Positions 16,344 to 24,094 of a stretch of 64,000 bases of DNA are shown here, in pieces. Position numbers and translations under genes: made by a program. The stretch covers positions 2,994,690 through 3,058,689 of the forward strand of contig NZ_JADFFM010000001.1 in assembly GCF_015221995.1 (NCBI RefSeq), written 5' to 3'. The notes below the pieces were generated by a model. The model was not told the origin of the DNA, did not search any database, and saw only the letters and a list, made by a program, of their open reading frames with translations. The stretch is from Mucilaginibacter boryungensis (GTDB taxonomy: Bacteria; Bacteroidota; Bacteroidia; Sphingobacteriales; Sphingobacteriaceae). How positions within the stretch are numbered: position 1 is the stretch's first letter; the number at the start of each line of letters is the position of its first letter.

Positions 16344-16808
16344 TTATTTTGTAATAAGAAAATACCGGCTGGTTAATGAATCGGTGTAGGCCTTATCATT
16401 ATAACTAAATGCCGACAGATTAAAACTACTACAGCAATTACTGGTAGTTTTTACAAAGTTAGTCCGAATAGTATCCTGGTCGGTTTCGGTTAGTTTTAGG
16501 TATGATGTATTATCACCTGCTACCCAGCCCACTAATATTTTAATACGTTCTTTATTAATGGGGAAAACGCCGGCTGGGATTATTCTAATGGCGTTGCCAT
16601 TCAATTGGTGTATCTTAAGCGTATCATAATGATTAGGCGTAGCGGGATTTAACAAATCGCGGCCCTGATTATCCCGTATTTCAAGCGTTAAGCTGGGAGG
16701 CGCAGTAATACATGCTATGTTGGCGCATTTATTATCGCAGGCGTTTATTAACAGTATTGTAAATAAAATCAGCGCGGCAAAAGTGAGCAGGTTAAAGTTT
16801 TTCATCAT
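16344..16808 (-). CDS. Hypothetical lipoprotein
   Basis: 154 residues with a lipoprotein signal (hydrophobic stretch, then INAC, Cys about 24). The mature part contains several cysteines (CDNKCANIAC near the N-terminus, NCC near residue 125) and beta-rich sequence. I do not recognise a family. It probably sits in the outer membrane or faces the periplasm. It has its own terminator. Confidence 0.75.
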   Translation of the reverse strand: MMKNFNLLTFAALILFTILLINACDNKCANIACITAPPSLTLEIRDNQGRDLLNPATPNHYDTLKIHQLNGNAIRIIPAGVFPINKERIKILVGWVAGDNTSYLKLTETDQDTIRTNFVKTTSNCCSSFNLSAFSYNDKAYTDSLTSRYFLITK

Positions 16809-16865
16809 TTTAATCCTTGGTTTAATATGATTACGACTTCACTAATCATTTCGCTACAATACAAA

Positions 16866-16897
16866 CAAAAAAGCCCTTGTTATTGCTAACAAGGGCT
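16866..16897 (-). terminator. Terminator of icd
   Basis: A stem AGCCCTTGTTA/TAACAAGGGCT followed by U residues on the minus strand, 19 bp after the icd stop. Confidence 0.88.
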
Positions 16898-16915
16898 TCA
16901 TATATTTAGCGATTA

Positions 16916-18145
16916 TTACTTCGCTAATTTCGCTTTCAAATTCTCGTTAATCGCTTCCAAAAACTCTTCGGTGTACAGGTAATCGGTACCATGTTCAACT
17001 TTGGGTTTAATGGTGATGGCCAAATCTTTGGTCATTTTGCCGCTTTCAACAGTTTCAATACAAACCTGCTCTAAAGTTTTGCAAAAGTCAATCAATTCCT
17101 GGTTGTTATCTAATATACCACGGAATTCTAAACCACGAGTCCATGCGAAGATTGATGCGATTGGGTTGGTTGAAGTTGGGTTGCCTTTCTGGTGCTCGCG
17201 ATAGTGACGGGTTACGGTACCATGGGCAGCTTCAGCTTCCATTGTTTTACCATCAGGAGTAACCAAAGTTGAAGTCATTAAACCTAATGATCCAAAACCT
17301 TGTGCTACGGTGTCGCTTTGTACGTCGCCGTCGTAGTTTTTACAAGCCCAAACAAAGTTGCCATTCCACTTTAAGGCCGAGGCCACCATGTCATCAATCA
17401 GACGGTGTTCGTAAGTGATACCCGCTGCAGCAAATTTGGCTTTATATTCATTTTGATAGATCTCTTCAAAAATGTCTTTAAAACGGCCATCGTATTTTTT
17501 CAGGATGGTATTTTTGGTTGACAGGTATAACGGCCAGCCTTTCATTAAAGCCTGATTAAAGCAAGCATGTGCAAAACCACGGATAGACTCGTCGGTATTA
17601 TACATAGCCAAAGCAACACCGTCACCTTTAAAGTTAAATACTTCGAACGATTGCTCGGCACCACCATCTTCAGGAGTAAAAGTAATGGTTAGCTTTCCTT
17701 TGCCTTTAGTAACAAAATCGGTAGCACGGTACTGGTCGCCAAAAGCGTGACGGCCAATGCAGATAGGCGCTGTCCAGTTTGGAACTAAACGTGGCACGTT
17801 GCTCATTACAATCGGTTCGCGAAAAACGGTACCATCTAAAATATTACGGATAGTGCCGTTTGGCGATTTCCACATTTGTTTCAATCCAAATTCTTTTACA
17901 CGCTCCTCATCTGGCGTAATAGTGGCGCATTTTATACCAACACCGTATTGTTTAATCGCGTTAGCTGCATCAATAGTCACCTGGTCGTTAGTTTCATCAC
18001 GATACTCAACCCCAAGATCATAATATTTAATGTCAAGTTCTAAATAAGGTAAAATCAATTTATCCTTAATAAACTGCCATATAATGCGGGTCATCTCATC
18101 GCCATCCAGTTCAACTACCGGGTTTGCTACTTTAATTTTTGACAT
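16916..18145 (-). CDS. icd: NADP-dependent isocitrate dehydrogenase (type II, eukaryote-like)
   Basis: TCA-cycle enzyme converting isocitrate to 2-oxoglutarate with NADPH formation. The sequence follows the homodimeric subfamily shared with eukaryotic IDH1/2: [70 protein letters not shown] (in pieces), and [32 protein letters not shown] C-terminal segments. About 409 residues from the Met at 18145. The frame extends to 18184, but those 13 residues have no family similarity. A terminator follows. Confidence 0.96.
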   Translation of the reverse strand: MSKIKVANPVVELDGDEMTRIIWQFIKDKLILPYLELDIKYYDLGVEYRDETNDQVTIDAANAIKQYGVGIKCATITPDEERVKEFGLKQMWKSPNGTIRNILDGTVFREPIVMSNVPRLVPNWTAPICIGRHAFGDQYRATDFVTKGKGKLTITFTPEDGGAEQSFEVFNFKGDGVALAMYNTDESIRGFAHACFNQALMKGWPLYLSTKNTILKKYDGRFKDIFEEIYQNEYKAKFAAAGITYEHRLIDDMVASALKWNGNFVWACKNYDGDVQSDTVAQGFGSLGLMTSTLVTPDGKTMEAEAAHGTVTRHYREHQKGNPTSTNPIASIFAWTRGLEFRGILDNNQELIDFCKTLEQVCIETVESGKMTKDLAITIKPKVEHGTDYLYTEEFLEAINENLKAKLAK

Positions 18146-18256
18146 ATCTGTTTTATTTGAATACCGTTTTTTAAAATTTTCCAAATATATAAAAATTGAG
18201 TTTACTCGTTTTTCAATTTATCGTTAGAATTTTTACCATCGAAATAAAAATTTATA

Positions 18257-18264
18257 TACATTTG
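18257..18264 (+). promoter_or_regulatory. Bacteroidota -7 element (TACATTTG)
   Basis: An exact TAnnTTTG match with a T-rich -33 region (TTTT near 18231). It lies inside the longer open frame of the next gene, so translation should begin downstream of it. Confidence 0.55.
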
Positions 18265-18318
18265 AGATACTTACATCGGGCACCATATTTGCTTAGTATT
18301 AAACTTAAAACTTGTCTA

Positions 18319-18999
18319 TTGAAAAAATTTATTTTTACCCTGCTTACATGTGCTTCATTTCTGATGGCTAATGCCCAGATAGGATATAATTATGCACAAT
18401 ATGATTTTGGTCTTTCCGGAGCAGTTAACAGCGCCCACACCGATTTTGCGAAGACAGGGTCGAGTTACGCAGCGCAGGTTCACTTTACGTATAACTATAG
18501 CCCGTATATTAACTATATAGCCGAGGTGCAGATAGGTGGCCTTAATGGCAGCGATCTTACGGCAGTGATACCCGGCAGCGATTATACGTTTACCAATAAT
18601 TATAGCATGGTAGCATTAAGGGCACAGATACAACTGGGCGAAATAATCGATTATTCGCAAAGCCAGTTTAAAAATGCTTTTAAAAACATTTATTTCAGCG
18701 GCGGTGTGGGTGTTATTTATACCGACTTAACAGTTAATGAACCAACTTTAGGCCCTATTGAAAGTAAAGGCAGCAATATATTTATCCCATTAAAGGCGGG
18801 CTACGAGTTTAAATTTTTTAACAGCTATAGCGAACCAAAAGTAAAATTGGATATTGGCTACCAGTATAATATGGTACTGAGCGATAATTTTGACGGTATT
18901 ACCTATGGCACCAACAAAGATGCTTTCAGCCAGATTGTTGTGGGTTTAAAGTTTGCCATTGGCGGTTATACCTCTTATCGTAAATCTATAAACTATTAA
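18319..18999 (+). CDS. Outer-membrane beta-barrel protein
   Basis: The start is TTG at 18319, which gives KKFIFTLLTCASFLMANAQ as a classical signal peptide. The frame is open from 18196, but a promoter element at 18257 and the absence of a signal sequence there argue against it. The mature ~205 residues alternate polar and hydrophobic positions, with aromatic girdles (YNYAQYDFGLSG, AAQVHFTYNYSPY, IYFSGGVGVIYTDL, PKVKLDIGYQYNM), ending in a beta strand. A small porin-like barrel is probable, ligand unknown. A strong terminator follows. Confidence 0.8.
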   Translation: MKKFIFTLLTCASFLMANAQIGYNYAQYDFGLSGAVNSAHTDFAKTGSSYAAQVHFTYNYSPYINYIAEVQIGGLNGSDLTAVIPGSDYTFTNNYSMVALRAQIQLGEIIDYSQSQFKNAFKNIYFSGGVGVIYTDLTVNEPTLGPIESKGSNIFIPLKAGYEFKFFNSYSEPKVKLDIGYQYNMVLSDNFDGITYGTNKDAFSQIVVGLKFAIGGYTSYRKSINY

Positions 19000-19025
19000 T
19001 TGAAGACAAGCTTCTTAAATTATTT

Positions 19026-19052
19026 AGCCCGTACAAGTACGGGCTTTTTTTA
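19026..19052 (+). terminator. Rho-independent terminator
   Basis: A stem AGCCCGTAC/GTACGGGCT followed by T7, 26 bp after the barrel gene. Confidence 0.92.
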
Positions 19053-19080
19053 TGCCGCTTATGTATTTGTTAAAACCAAT

Positions 19081-19088
19081 TACATTTG
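19081..19088 (+). promoter_or_regulatory. Bacteroidota -7 element (TACATTTG)
   Basis: An exact TAnnTTTG match 37 bp before the start of the acidic-protein gene. A TTTG lies only 11 bases upstream, closer than the usual spacing. Confidence 0.5.
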
Positions 19089-19125
19089 GCTTGGTTTAAT
19101 AAGTACACAGTAAAACAAACCTATT

Positions 19126-19572
19126 ATGAACCCAGATACATTTGATCCTGCTTTTGACAGCAATGAAGATCAGGACAGGGATTTCACGCTGAAAAATGAA
19201 CTTGGCGAAACTATTGACACAGAAAGCCTGAAATACAATGCTGATAAAAACAGCTATGAATTCGATGTTACAAGTGATGACCCGGATTATGATCACCCGG
19301 ACCCATACGATACAACCGTAAAAAACGGCGACGACATTAGCAGTACTTATGATGAAGCTAACCCTTACGATGTAAATGGCGAATTTGACAACAATCGCAG
19401 CATCGAAACAGATGTGGATGAATTAGGCATGCATATTGATGATGGCAGCATTGTAGGTGTTGACCCGATTGACGAGGCCCTGGCCCACACGCCTGAAGAT
19501 GATCGCGATGACCTGGACGAAGAAGGTTACCCGAAAAATGATATGGATGAATTTAGGAAACGTCAACAATAA
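19126..19572 (+). CDS. Highly acidic hypothetical protein
   Basis: 148 residues dominated by Asp and Glu, with Asn/Pro/Tyr-rich stretches (DDPDYDHPDPYD, EANPYDVNGEFD) and no hydrophobic core, signal peptide or cysteine. It is probably intrinsically disordered and cytoplasmic. The gene has its own promoter element and terminator, which supports its reality. I do not recognise a characterised family. Confidence 0.75.
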   Translation: MNPDTFDPAFDSNEDQDRDFTLKNELGETIDTESLKYNADKNSYEFDVTSDDPDYDHPDPYDTTVKNGDDISSTYDEANPYDVNGEFDNNRSIETDVDELGMHIDDGSIVGVDPIDEALAHTPEDDRDDLDEEGYPKNDMDEFRKRQQ

Positions 19573-19585
19573 CAACACTCACTCC

Positions 19586-19620
19586 AACCCTCTCACCATA
19601 AAACCGTGAGAGGGTTTTTA
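19586..19620 (+). terminator. Rho-independent terminator
   Basis: A stem AACCCTCTCAC/GTGAGAGGGTT followed by T residues, 13 bp after the acidic-protein gene. Confidence 0.9.
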
Positions 19621-19713
19621 ATTTGTATTGGCTTTTTAATTATTGGCGGCATATTATAAATTTACTATTACATTAGTTAGTAAATTAAATACCCCAATAA
19701 CCTGCCTGCAAAA

Positions 19714-20643
19714 ATGAGATCTCTATTATTAACCAGTCTGTGTTTGCTGGTTTACAATGTAGCCCAATCACAAAATACTTCCCGTTCTTTTGTTATTAAA
19801 TTAAAAAATTTAGAAGGCGAAACCTTTATTGCCGAACAGCAAGGCCTCACTCAAAAACATCTATCGTTAAGCAATGGCAAATACAGTGGTATCATAAATG
19901 GCCCTGGCTATTATACACTGGCTAATCATAGCGAGGTGTTAAACATTTATGCTGAGCCTGGCACCAATTTAACTATAACTAAGAATACCAAAAATGGAGT
20001 CGTATCCTACAACTTCGCGGGCAATGGAAGCGCAGAAAATAAATTCCTGGCCAGGCTAAACAAAGCACAACAAAGGTATTTACCAGTTAATGGTGATATA
20101 TTAACTGATAAAGTAAATATGATTGTTCCGGCCGATTTCATAAAAAGGCTTGACCAATATAAAGCCATTAGCATGCAAATGCTTTCGGGTCATGATTTTA
20201 GTCCGGGTTTCATCGATCTGGAAAAAGCTTATATTGATTGCAAAGCACATAGCTATGCATTACAGTACTTTGAAGATTACGGGGTTAATGCCGAAAAAAA
20301 GAAAATATATCTGGCAAAATTAACCAGCGGCGATCCAAGCTTAAACACCCCGGAAGGCAAACAGGCGGCATTAGACAGCGTATATACTAAAGAACTAACT
20401 TTTAACGACAGAAAGTTAATAGCACGCCGAATTTATCAGGGTTTTGACTTGAATAATGAAGTATTATTTAAATGCTCGCCGTTATATAGCAATTTTGTTA
20501 TTGAAGAGGTAAGTTATCTGGCCAGTACCGGCGGTAATACAAAGATTAGCTACGCCAGGCGTCGGATTGATTTTATTGTACAATTAATAGCCAATCCATA
20601 TATAAAACAAACACTGCTTAACAAATACATGAGGGATTTATAA
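19714..20643 (+). CDS. DUF4369-like periplasmic protein lacking the TlpA domain
   Basis: Signal peptide (about 1-19, ending in AQSQ), then a beta-rich N-terminal domain of the DUF4369 type (FVIKLKNLEGETFIAEQQ, GIINGPGYYTL, LNIYAEPGTNLTI) and a helical region to residue 309. In Bacteroidota this layout normally precedes a thioredoxin/TlpA domain with CxxC. Here the protein stops before any such domain, and no cysteine pair exists. It is either a truncated disulfide reductase or a stand-alone version. It converges on dnaX with a 14-bp gap. Confidence 0.65.
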   Translation: MRSLLLTSLCLLVYNVAQSQNTSRSFVIKLKNLEGETFIAEQQGLTQKHLSLSNGKYSGIINGPGYYTLANHSEVLNIYAEPGTNLTITKNTKNGVVSYNFAGNGSAENKFLARLNKAQQRYLPVNGDILTDKVNMIVPADFIKRLDQYKAISMQMLSGHDFSPGFIDLEKAYIDCKAHSYALQYFEDYGVNAEKKKIYLAKLTSGDPSLNTPEGKQAALDSVYTKELTFNDRKLIARRIYQGFDLNNEVLFKCSPLYSNFVIEEVSYLASTGGNTKISYARRRIDFIVQLIANPYIKQTLLNKYMRDL

Positions 20644-20657
20644 TTCCTTTGTTTCGC

Positions 20658-22487
20658 TTACTCCAAATCCAAATTAAAACGCTTCCGCAATTCAACCAAC
20701 TGTGGGTTTTTTGAGGCCATATGCTGGTATTTCTCTGACGCGGTGTATGGCCTTTTACTTACCATTTGCTCATCAACCCGGGTGGTTACGGTAATATCAA
20801 AGTTTTTAAGGGTAGTACGCAGGTAGTTCAGCAAATCGGGTTTTTCCTCGCGGAACCAGTTTTCCTGTGTTTTATTGTTTACGGCTACTTCAAAATCATA
20901 AGGTTGCAGCATTTTAGGCGCGTCGCCGGTAAAGATGGCTACCAGCGTCATGGCTTTCCCCGCTTTTTTAATACTGGCAGCGTAATCGCTCCAGCACTTC
21001 AAAAACTCATCATAGGTAAAGTCTTCTTTATCGGTGCCTTTCAGGTATGGGTCGTCGTCCTTAGCCGCTTCTTCCTCGGCCTGCTTACCCATATCCTTAA
21101 ATGACGGGATTTTGATTGATATAGAACTTACATTCGCATTGGGTACAAAGGCTTTGGGTTTTTCGGCAGTTTCGGCTTCTACTACTGGCGCTACTTTTAT
21201 TGGCGCAACTACCTCTTTTACAATTGCTTCAGACGCTATTTTTATTTCATTTAGGGGAGCAGCCTGCGGGGTTAGGGTTGTTGCTTTTTGCTCAGGCTCG
21301 GGCGCTACTGCTGGGGTATCAGGTTTTTTTTTTAATTGCCCTTCTTCGGACATTGCTGTTGCAGGCATGCTGGCCATGTTAAAGGCCGATGGCAGATGGC
21401 ATATTTTCAGCAAGGCCAATTCAACCTGCAGGCGCTGATTTTTACTGAGACGATAGTTCAGATCACACTGATTAGCGATTGCCATAGCCGATAAGAGAAA
21501 AGACACCGAAGTGGCTTGCGATTGCTGTAAGTATTTAGTCCTGATGCCTTCGCTTACTTCCAGTAGTTTCAGGGTATTGGCATCCTTCCCTACCAGCAGG
21601 TTACGCAGGTGGGCGGTTAAACCAGTGATGAAATGTGCGCCATCAAAACCTTTAGAAAGTATCTCGTCAAAAAGCAATAGTGTTTTAGCCGTATCCTCTT
21701 TCAGTAAGCTATCGGTAATGCTGAAATAGTAATCGTAATCCAATATGTTCAGGTTATCAATAACCGAACTATAGGTAATTTTCCCGCCCGAAAAGCTAAC
21801 GATCTGGTCGAACATCGAAAGCGCGTCGCGCAGGCCGCCATCTGCTTTTTGGGCAATAATGTGCAGCCCGTCATCTTCGTAGCTGATGTTTTCCTTAGTA
21901 GCAATGGATGCCAGGTGCCCGGCCATATCATCAACCTTAATACGGTTAAAGTCAAATATCTGGCAACGGGAAAGTATAGTAGGCAGTATTTTATGTTTCT
22001 CGGTAGTGGCTAAAATAAAAATGGCATAATGCGGTGGTTCTTCCAGCGTTTTCAGGAAGGCATTGAACGCCGCCTGCGATAGCATGTGCACCTCATCAAT
22101 AATATACACCTTGTACTTAGCGCCTTGTGGTGGTATACGTACCTGGTCTATCAGGTTACGGATATCATCAACCGAGTTATTACTGGCCGCGTCAAGTTCG
22201 TGAATGTTAAAAGAATTTCCGTTTTGAAATGACTTGCACGATGAACACTCGCCACAGGCTTCGCCATTTGGCTGCAAGTTTTCGCAATTAATGGTTTTGG
22301 CCAGTATACGCGCGCATGTTGTTTTCCCTACCCCACGTGGCCCGCAGAATAAAAATGCCTGCGCCAGCTGATTATTTTTGATCGCGTTTTTTAGGGTGTT
22401 GGTTATATGTTGCTGACCAACAACGGTTTCAAAAGTAGCGGGGCGGTATTTGCGAGCCGAAACAATAAAATTCTCCACGGGTACCAA
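20658..22487 (-). CDS. dnaX: DNA polymerase III subunit gamma/tau
   Basis: Clamp-loader ATPase: FIVSARKYRPATFETVVGQQ start, Walker A GPRGVGKTT (about 48-56), a four-Cys zinc module (about 69-84), DEVHMLS Walker B, sensor LATTEKHKILPTILSRC, and domain III to about residue 375. A Pro/Ala-rich linker and the tau-specific C-terminal domain (about 450-609) follow. Codons 385-388 contain ten consecutive A (21333-21324). Slippage by +1 or -1 there reaches a stop within 2 to 7 codons, giving a ~389-residue gamma-like product. The first Met is taken as start; Met-Val-Pro precedes the usual beginning by only a few residues. Confidence 0.97.
   Translation of the reverse strand: MVPVENFIVSARKYRPATFETVVGQQHITNTLKNAIKNNQLAQAFLFCGPRGVGKTTCARILAKTINCENLQPNGEACGECSSCKSFQNGNSFNIHELDAASNNSVDDIRNLIDQVRIPPQGAKYKVYIIDEVHMLSQAAFNAFLKTLEEPPHYAIFILATTEKHKILPTILSRCQIFDFNRIKVDDMAGHLASIATKENISYEDDGLHIIAQKADGGLRDALSMFDQIVSFSGGKITYSSVIDNLNILDYDYYFSITDSLLKEDTAKTLLLFDEILSKGFDGAHFITGLTAHLRNLLVGKDANTLKLLEVSEGIRTKYLQQSQATSVSFLLSAMAIANQCDLNYRLSKNQRLQVELALLKICHLPSAFNMASMPATAMSEEGQLKKKPDTPAVAPEPEQKATTLTPQAAPLNEIKIASEAIVKEVVAPIKVAPVVEAETAEKPKAFVPNANVSSISIKIPSFKDMGKQAEEEAAKDDDPYLKGTDKEDFTYDEFLKCWSDYAASIKKAGKAMTLVAIFTGDAPKMLQPYDFEVAVNNKTQENWFREEKPDLLNYLRTTLKNFDITVTTRVDEQMVSKRPYTASEKYQHMASKNPQLVELRKRFNLDLE
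21324..21333 (-). promoter_or_regulatory. A10 slippery run in dnaX, possible gamma/tau switch
   Basis: TTA followed by nine A (ten A in total) on the coding strand, at the junction of the ATPase/collar part and the linker. One extra A reads ACC TGA; one fewer A reads through six codons to TAG. Confidence 0.55.
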
Positions 22488-22495
22488 GATAATAA

Positions 22496-22545
22496 CAAGT
22501 TTGCAGTTTTAAGTTGGCTGTTTGCAGTTTTTTGGAATGCAAACT
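22496..22545. repeat. TTTGCAGTTT short-word array
   Basis: Two near-copies of TTTGCAGTTTT and related words lie between dnaX and the VOC gene, with an inverted GCAAACTT at the end. Confidence 0.4.
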
Positions 22546-23033
22546 TAAACCGCCAAAGCTAACAGTCCTTCCACATCCAAACGGCGGGTAAACATGGTCA
22601 GGTTCCCAGCTTCATCAAGCGGCCATTGCTCCTTTGGCCTGTCCCAATAAAGTTCAACACCGTTCCCGTCAGGGTCATCCAGGTAAATAGCTTCAGATAC
22701 ACCATGGTCTGATGCACCAGTTACGGGGTAACCCGCATCCAGCAAACGCTTTAAAGCCATGGCCAAATCTTTCCTTTCAGGATATAAAATAGCCGTATGG
22801 TACAGACCTGGCGCAAATTCAGGTGCCGGTAGGGCGCCTTTACTATACCAGGTATTCAGGCCAATATGATGATGATACCCACCTGCTGATATAAACGCTG
22901 CCTGGTCGCCATATTTCATCATTAATTCAAAACCAAGTTGGCCGCAATAAAAATCAAGGGATTTTTGCAAATCGCTAACCTTTAAATGCACATGACCAAT
23001 GCGGGTTTGGGCTGGTATCTTATAATTGCTCAT
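22545..23033 (-). CDS. VOC family protein (extradiol dioxygenase/CatE-like)
   Basis: 162 residues with two glyoxalase-fold half-modules: RIGHVHLKVSDLQKSLDFYCGQLGFEL and GLYHTAILYPERKDLAMALKRLL (quoted only as landmarks; each spans one module start). A likely metal triad is His14 or His16, His79 and Glu127 (DPDGNGVELYWD). The YHHHIGLNTW segment is typical of CatE-type 2,3-dioxygenase relatives. The true substrate cannot be inferred. Confidence 0.85.
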   Translation of the reverse strand: MSNYKIPAQTRIGHVHLKVSDLQKSLDFYCGQLGFELMMKYGDQAAFISAGGYHHHIGLNTWYSKGALPAPEFAPGLYHTAILYPERKDLAMALKRLLDAGYPVTGASDHGVSEAIYLDDPDGNGVELYWDRPKEQWPLDEAGNLTMFTRRLDVEGLLALAV

Positions 23034-23114
23034 TATATTACATGTTTAAACATCAAATTTAGCTAATTACATTAAATTGAGTGTTATAGAATTGCAACAA
23101 TATCCGTTTATATA

Positions 23115-23906
23115 TCATGAGGTCAACACAAGTTTATCATCAGCTAAGCCAGGCTTCTCTGCGTTACTTTTTTCGCGATAAAGCAAGTAAACAAGCCATA
23201 TATTGGCAGGCAGCGATGCAATCAAGCCAGCATAAATAATATATACATGTAAACTAAGGTAGGTAACAGAAATAATAATGGTATTTATACCTGCAACCTT
23301 GTATATTTTGCCATATGGATTGCCTTTGTATTCCAACCCTTCAGTTAGTAGCCCCGCTCCCATTAATATCATACTCAAGCTCATCAAAATAAAAGCTAAT
23401 AACTCACCCAAAGCAGAAACAGGACCTTTTAAAATGTATAATAAATTAATGGCCGGCAACAGCACCATCATTAATATTGCCCCAAAAGTCAATAGCTTAT
23501 TTTTATAATATTGCCCTATCAGGTAAAACCCCCGTATAAAAAATACGCAGCTTAGCATATGGATAACAGTAGTAAGTAGATGTAGCGTTGGACTGAGCGA
23601 TTTGGTGATCAAATCATACGTTACAAATAATCCATTTATTACAAACACTATGCCCCCTGTTATTGCTGTTTTTAAGGGTATACCTGGTTTGGTTGTTGAA
23701 TTTGGACTATTAACTGTATTACTCAGCTTGCTTTGTAATACCGTATTTAAAAGATTGATCGTATAGTTTCGTGGCACAACTTCGCCTGCCTCAATACGCT
23801 GGATGCTGCGGATATTTATTTTACAGTTATCGGCCAGTTCCTGCTGGGTAAGTCCCCGGTTTGTGCGTAAAGCTGCAATTTGCTTGCCTAAGTCTGGTTG
23901 TTTCAT
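23115..23906 (-). CDS. XRE-type HTH regulator fused to a multi-pass membrane domain
   Basis: Residues 1-65 form a complete helix-turn-helix of the XRE/Cro type (KQIAALRTNRGLTQQELA, NIRSIQRIEAGEVVPR). After a short polar linker, about six hydrophobic helices follow (about 75-97, 103-122, 133-153, 160-185, 203-225, 228-245). The arrangement implies a membrane-bound transcription factor. Ligand and target genes are unknown. It is divergent from the receptor-like gene at 24095, whose promoter may be its target; that is inference. Confidence 0.8.
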   Translation of the reverse strand: MKQPDLGKQIAALRTNRGLTQQELADNCKINIRSIQRIEAGEVVPRNYTINLLNTVLQSKLSNTVNSPNSTTKPGIPLKTAITGGIVFVINGLFVTYDLITKSLSPTLHLLTTVIHMLSCVFFIRGFYLIGQYYKNKLLTFGAILMMVLLPAINLLYILKGPVSALGELLAFILMSLSMILMGAGLLTEGLEYKGNPYGKIYKVAGINTIIISVTYLSLHVYIIYAGLIASLPANIWLVYLLYREKSNAEKPGLADDKLVLTS

Positions 23907-24094
23907 TTCTTTTTTTTATTGATGATCAAACTTAAACATCAACTCTCAAATTAAGAAAACCCACCTTACGGCATTTACACGGCATTTGTTTCTTCCTGTT
24001 AATTACTCTAAATAATAGTTAACGTATGTTAACAGCATGGCATTAATCAAAATTAATTGTACACATTTGAGAAACAACTAACCTTATAGTTACT

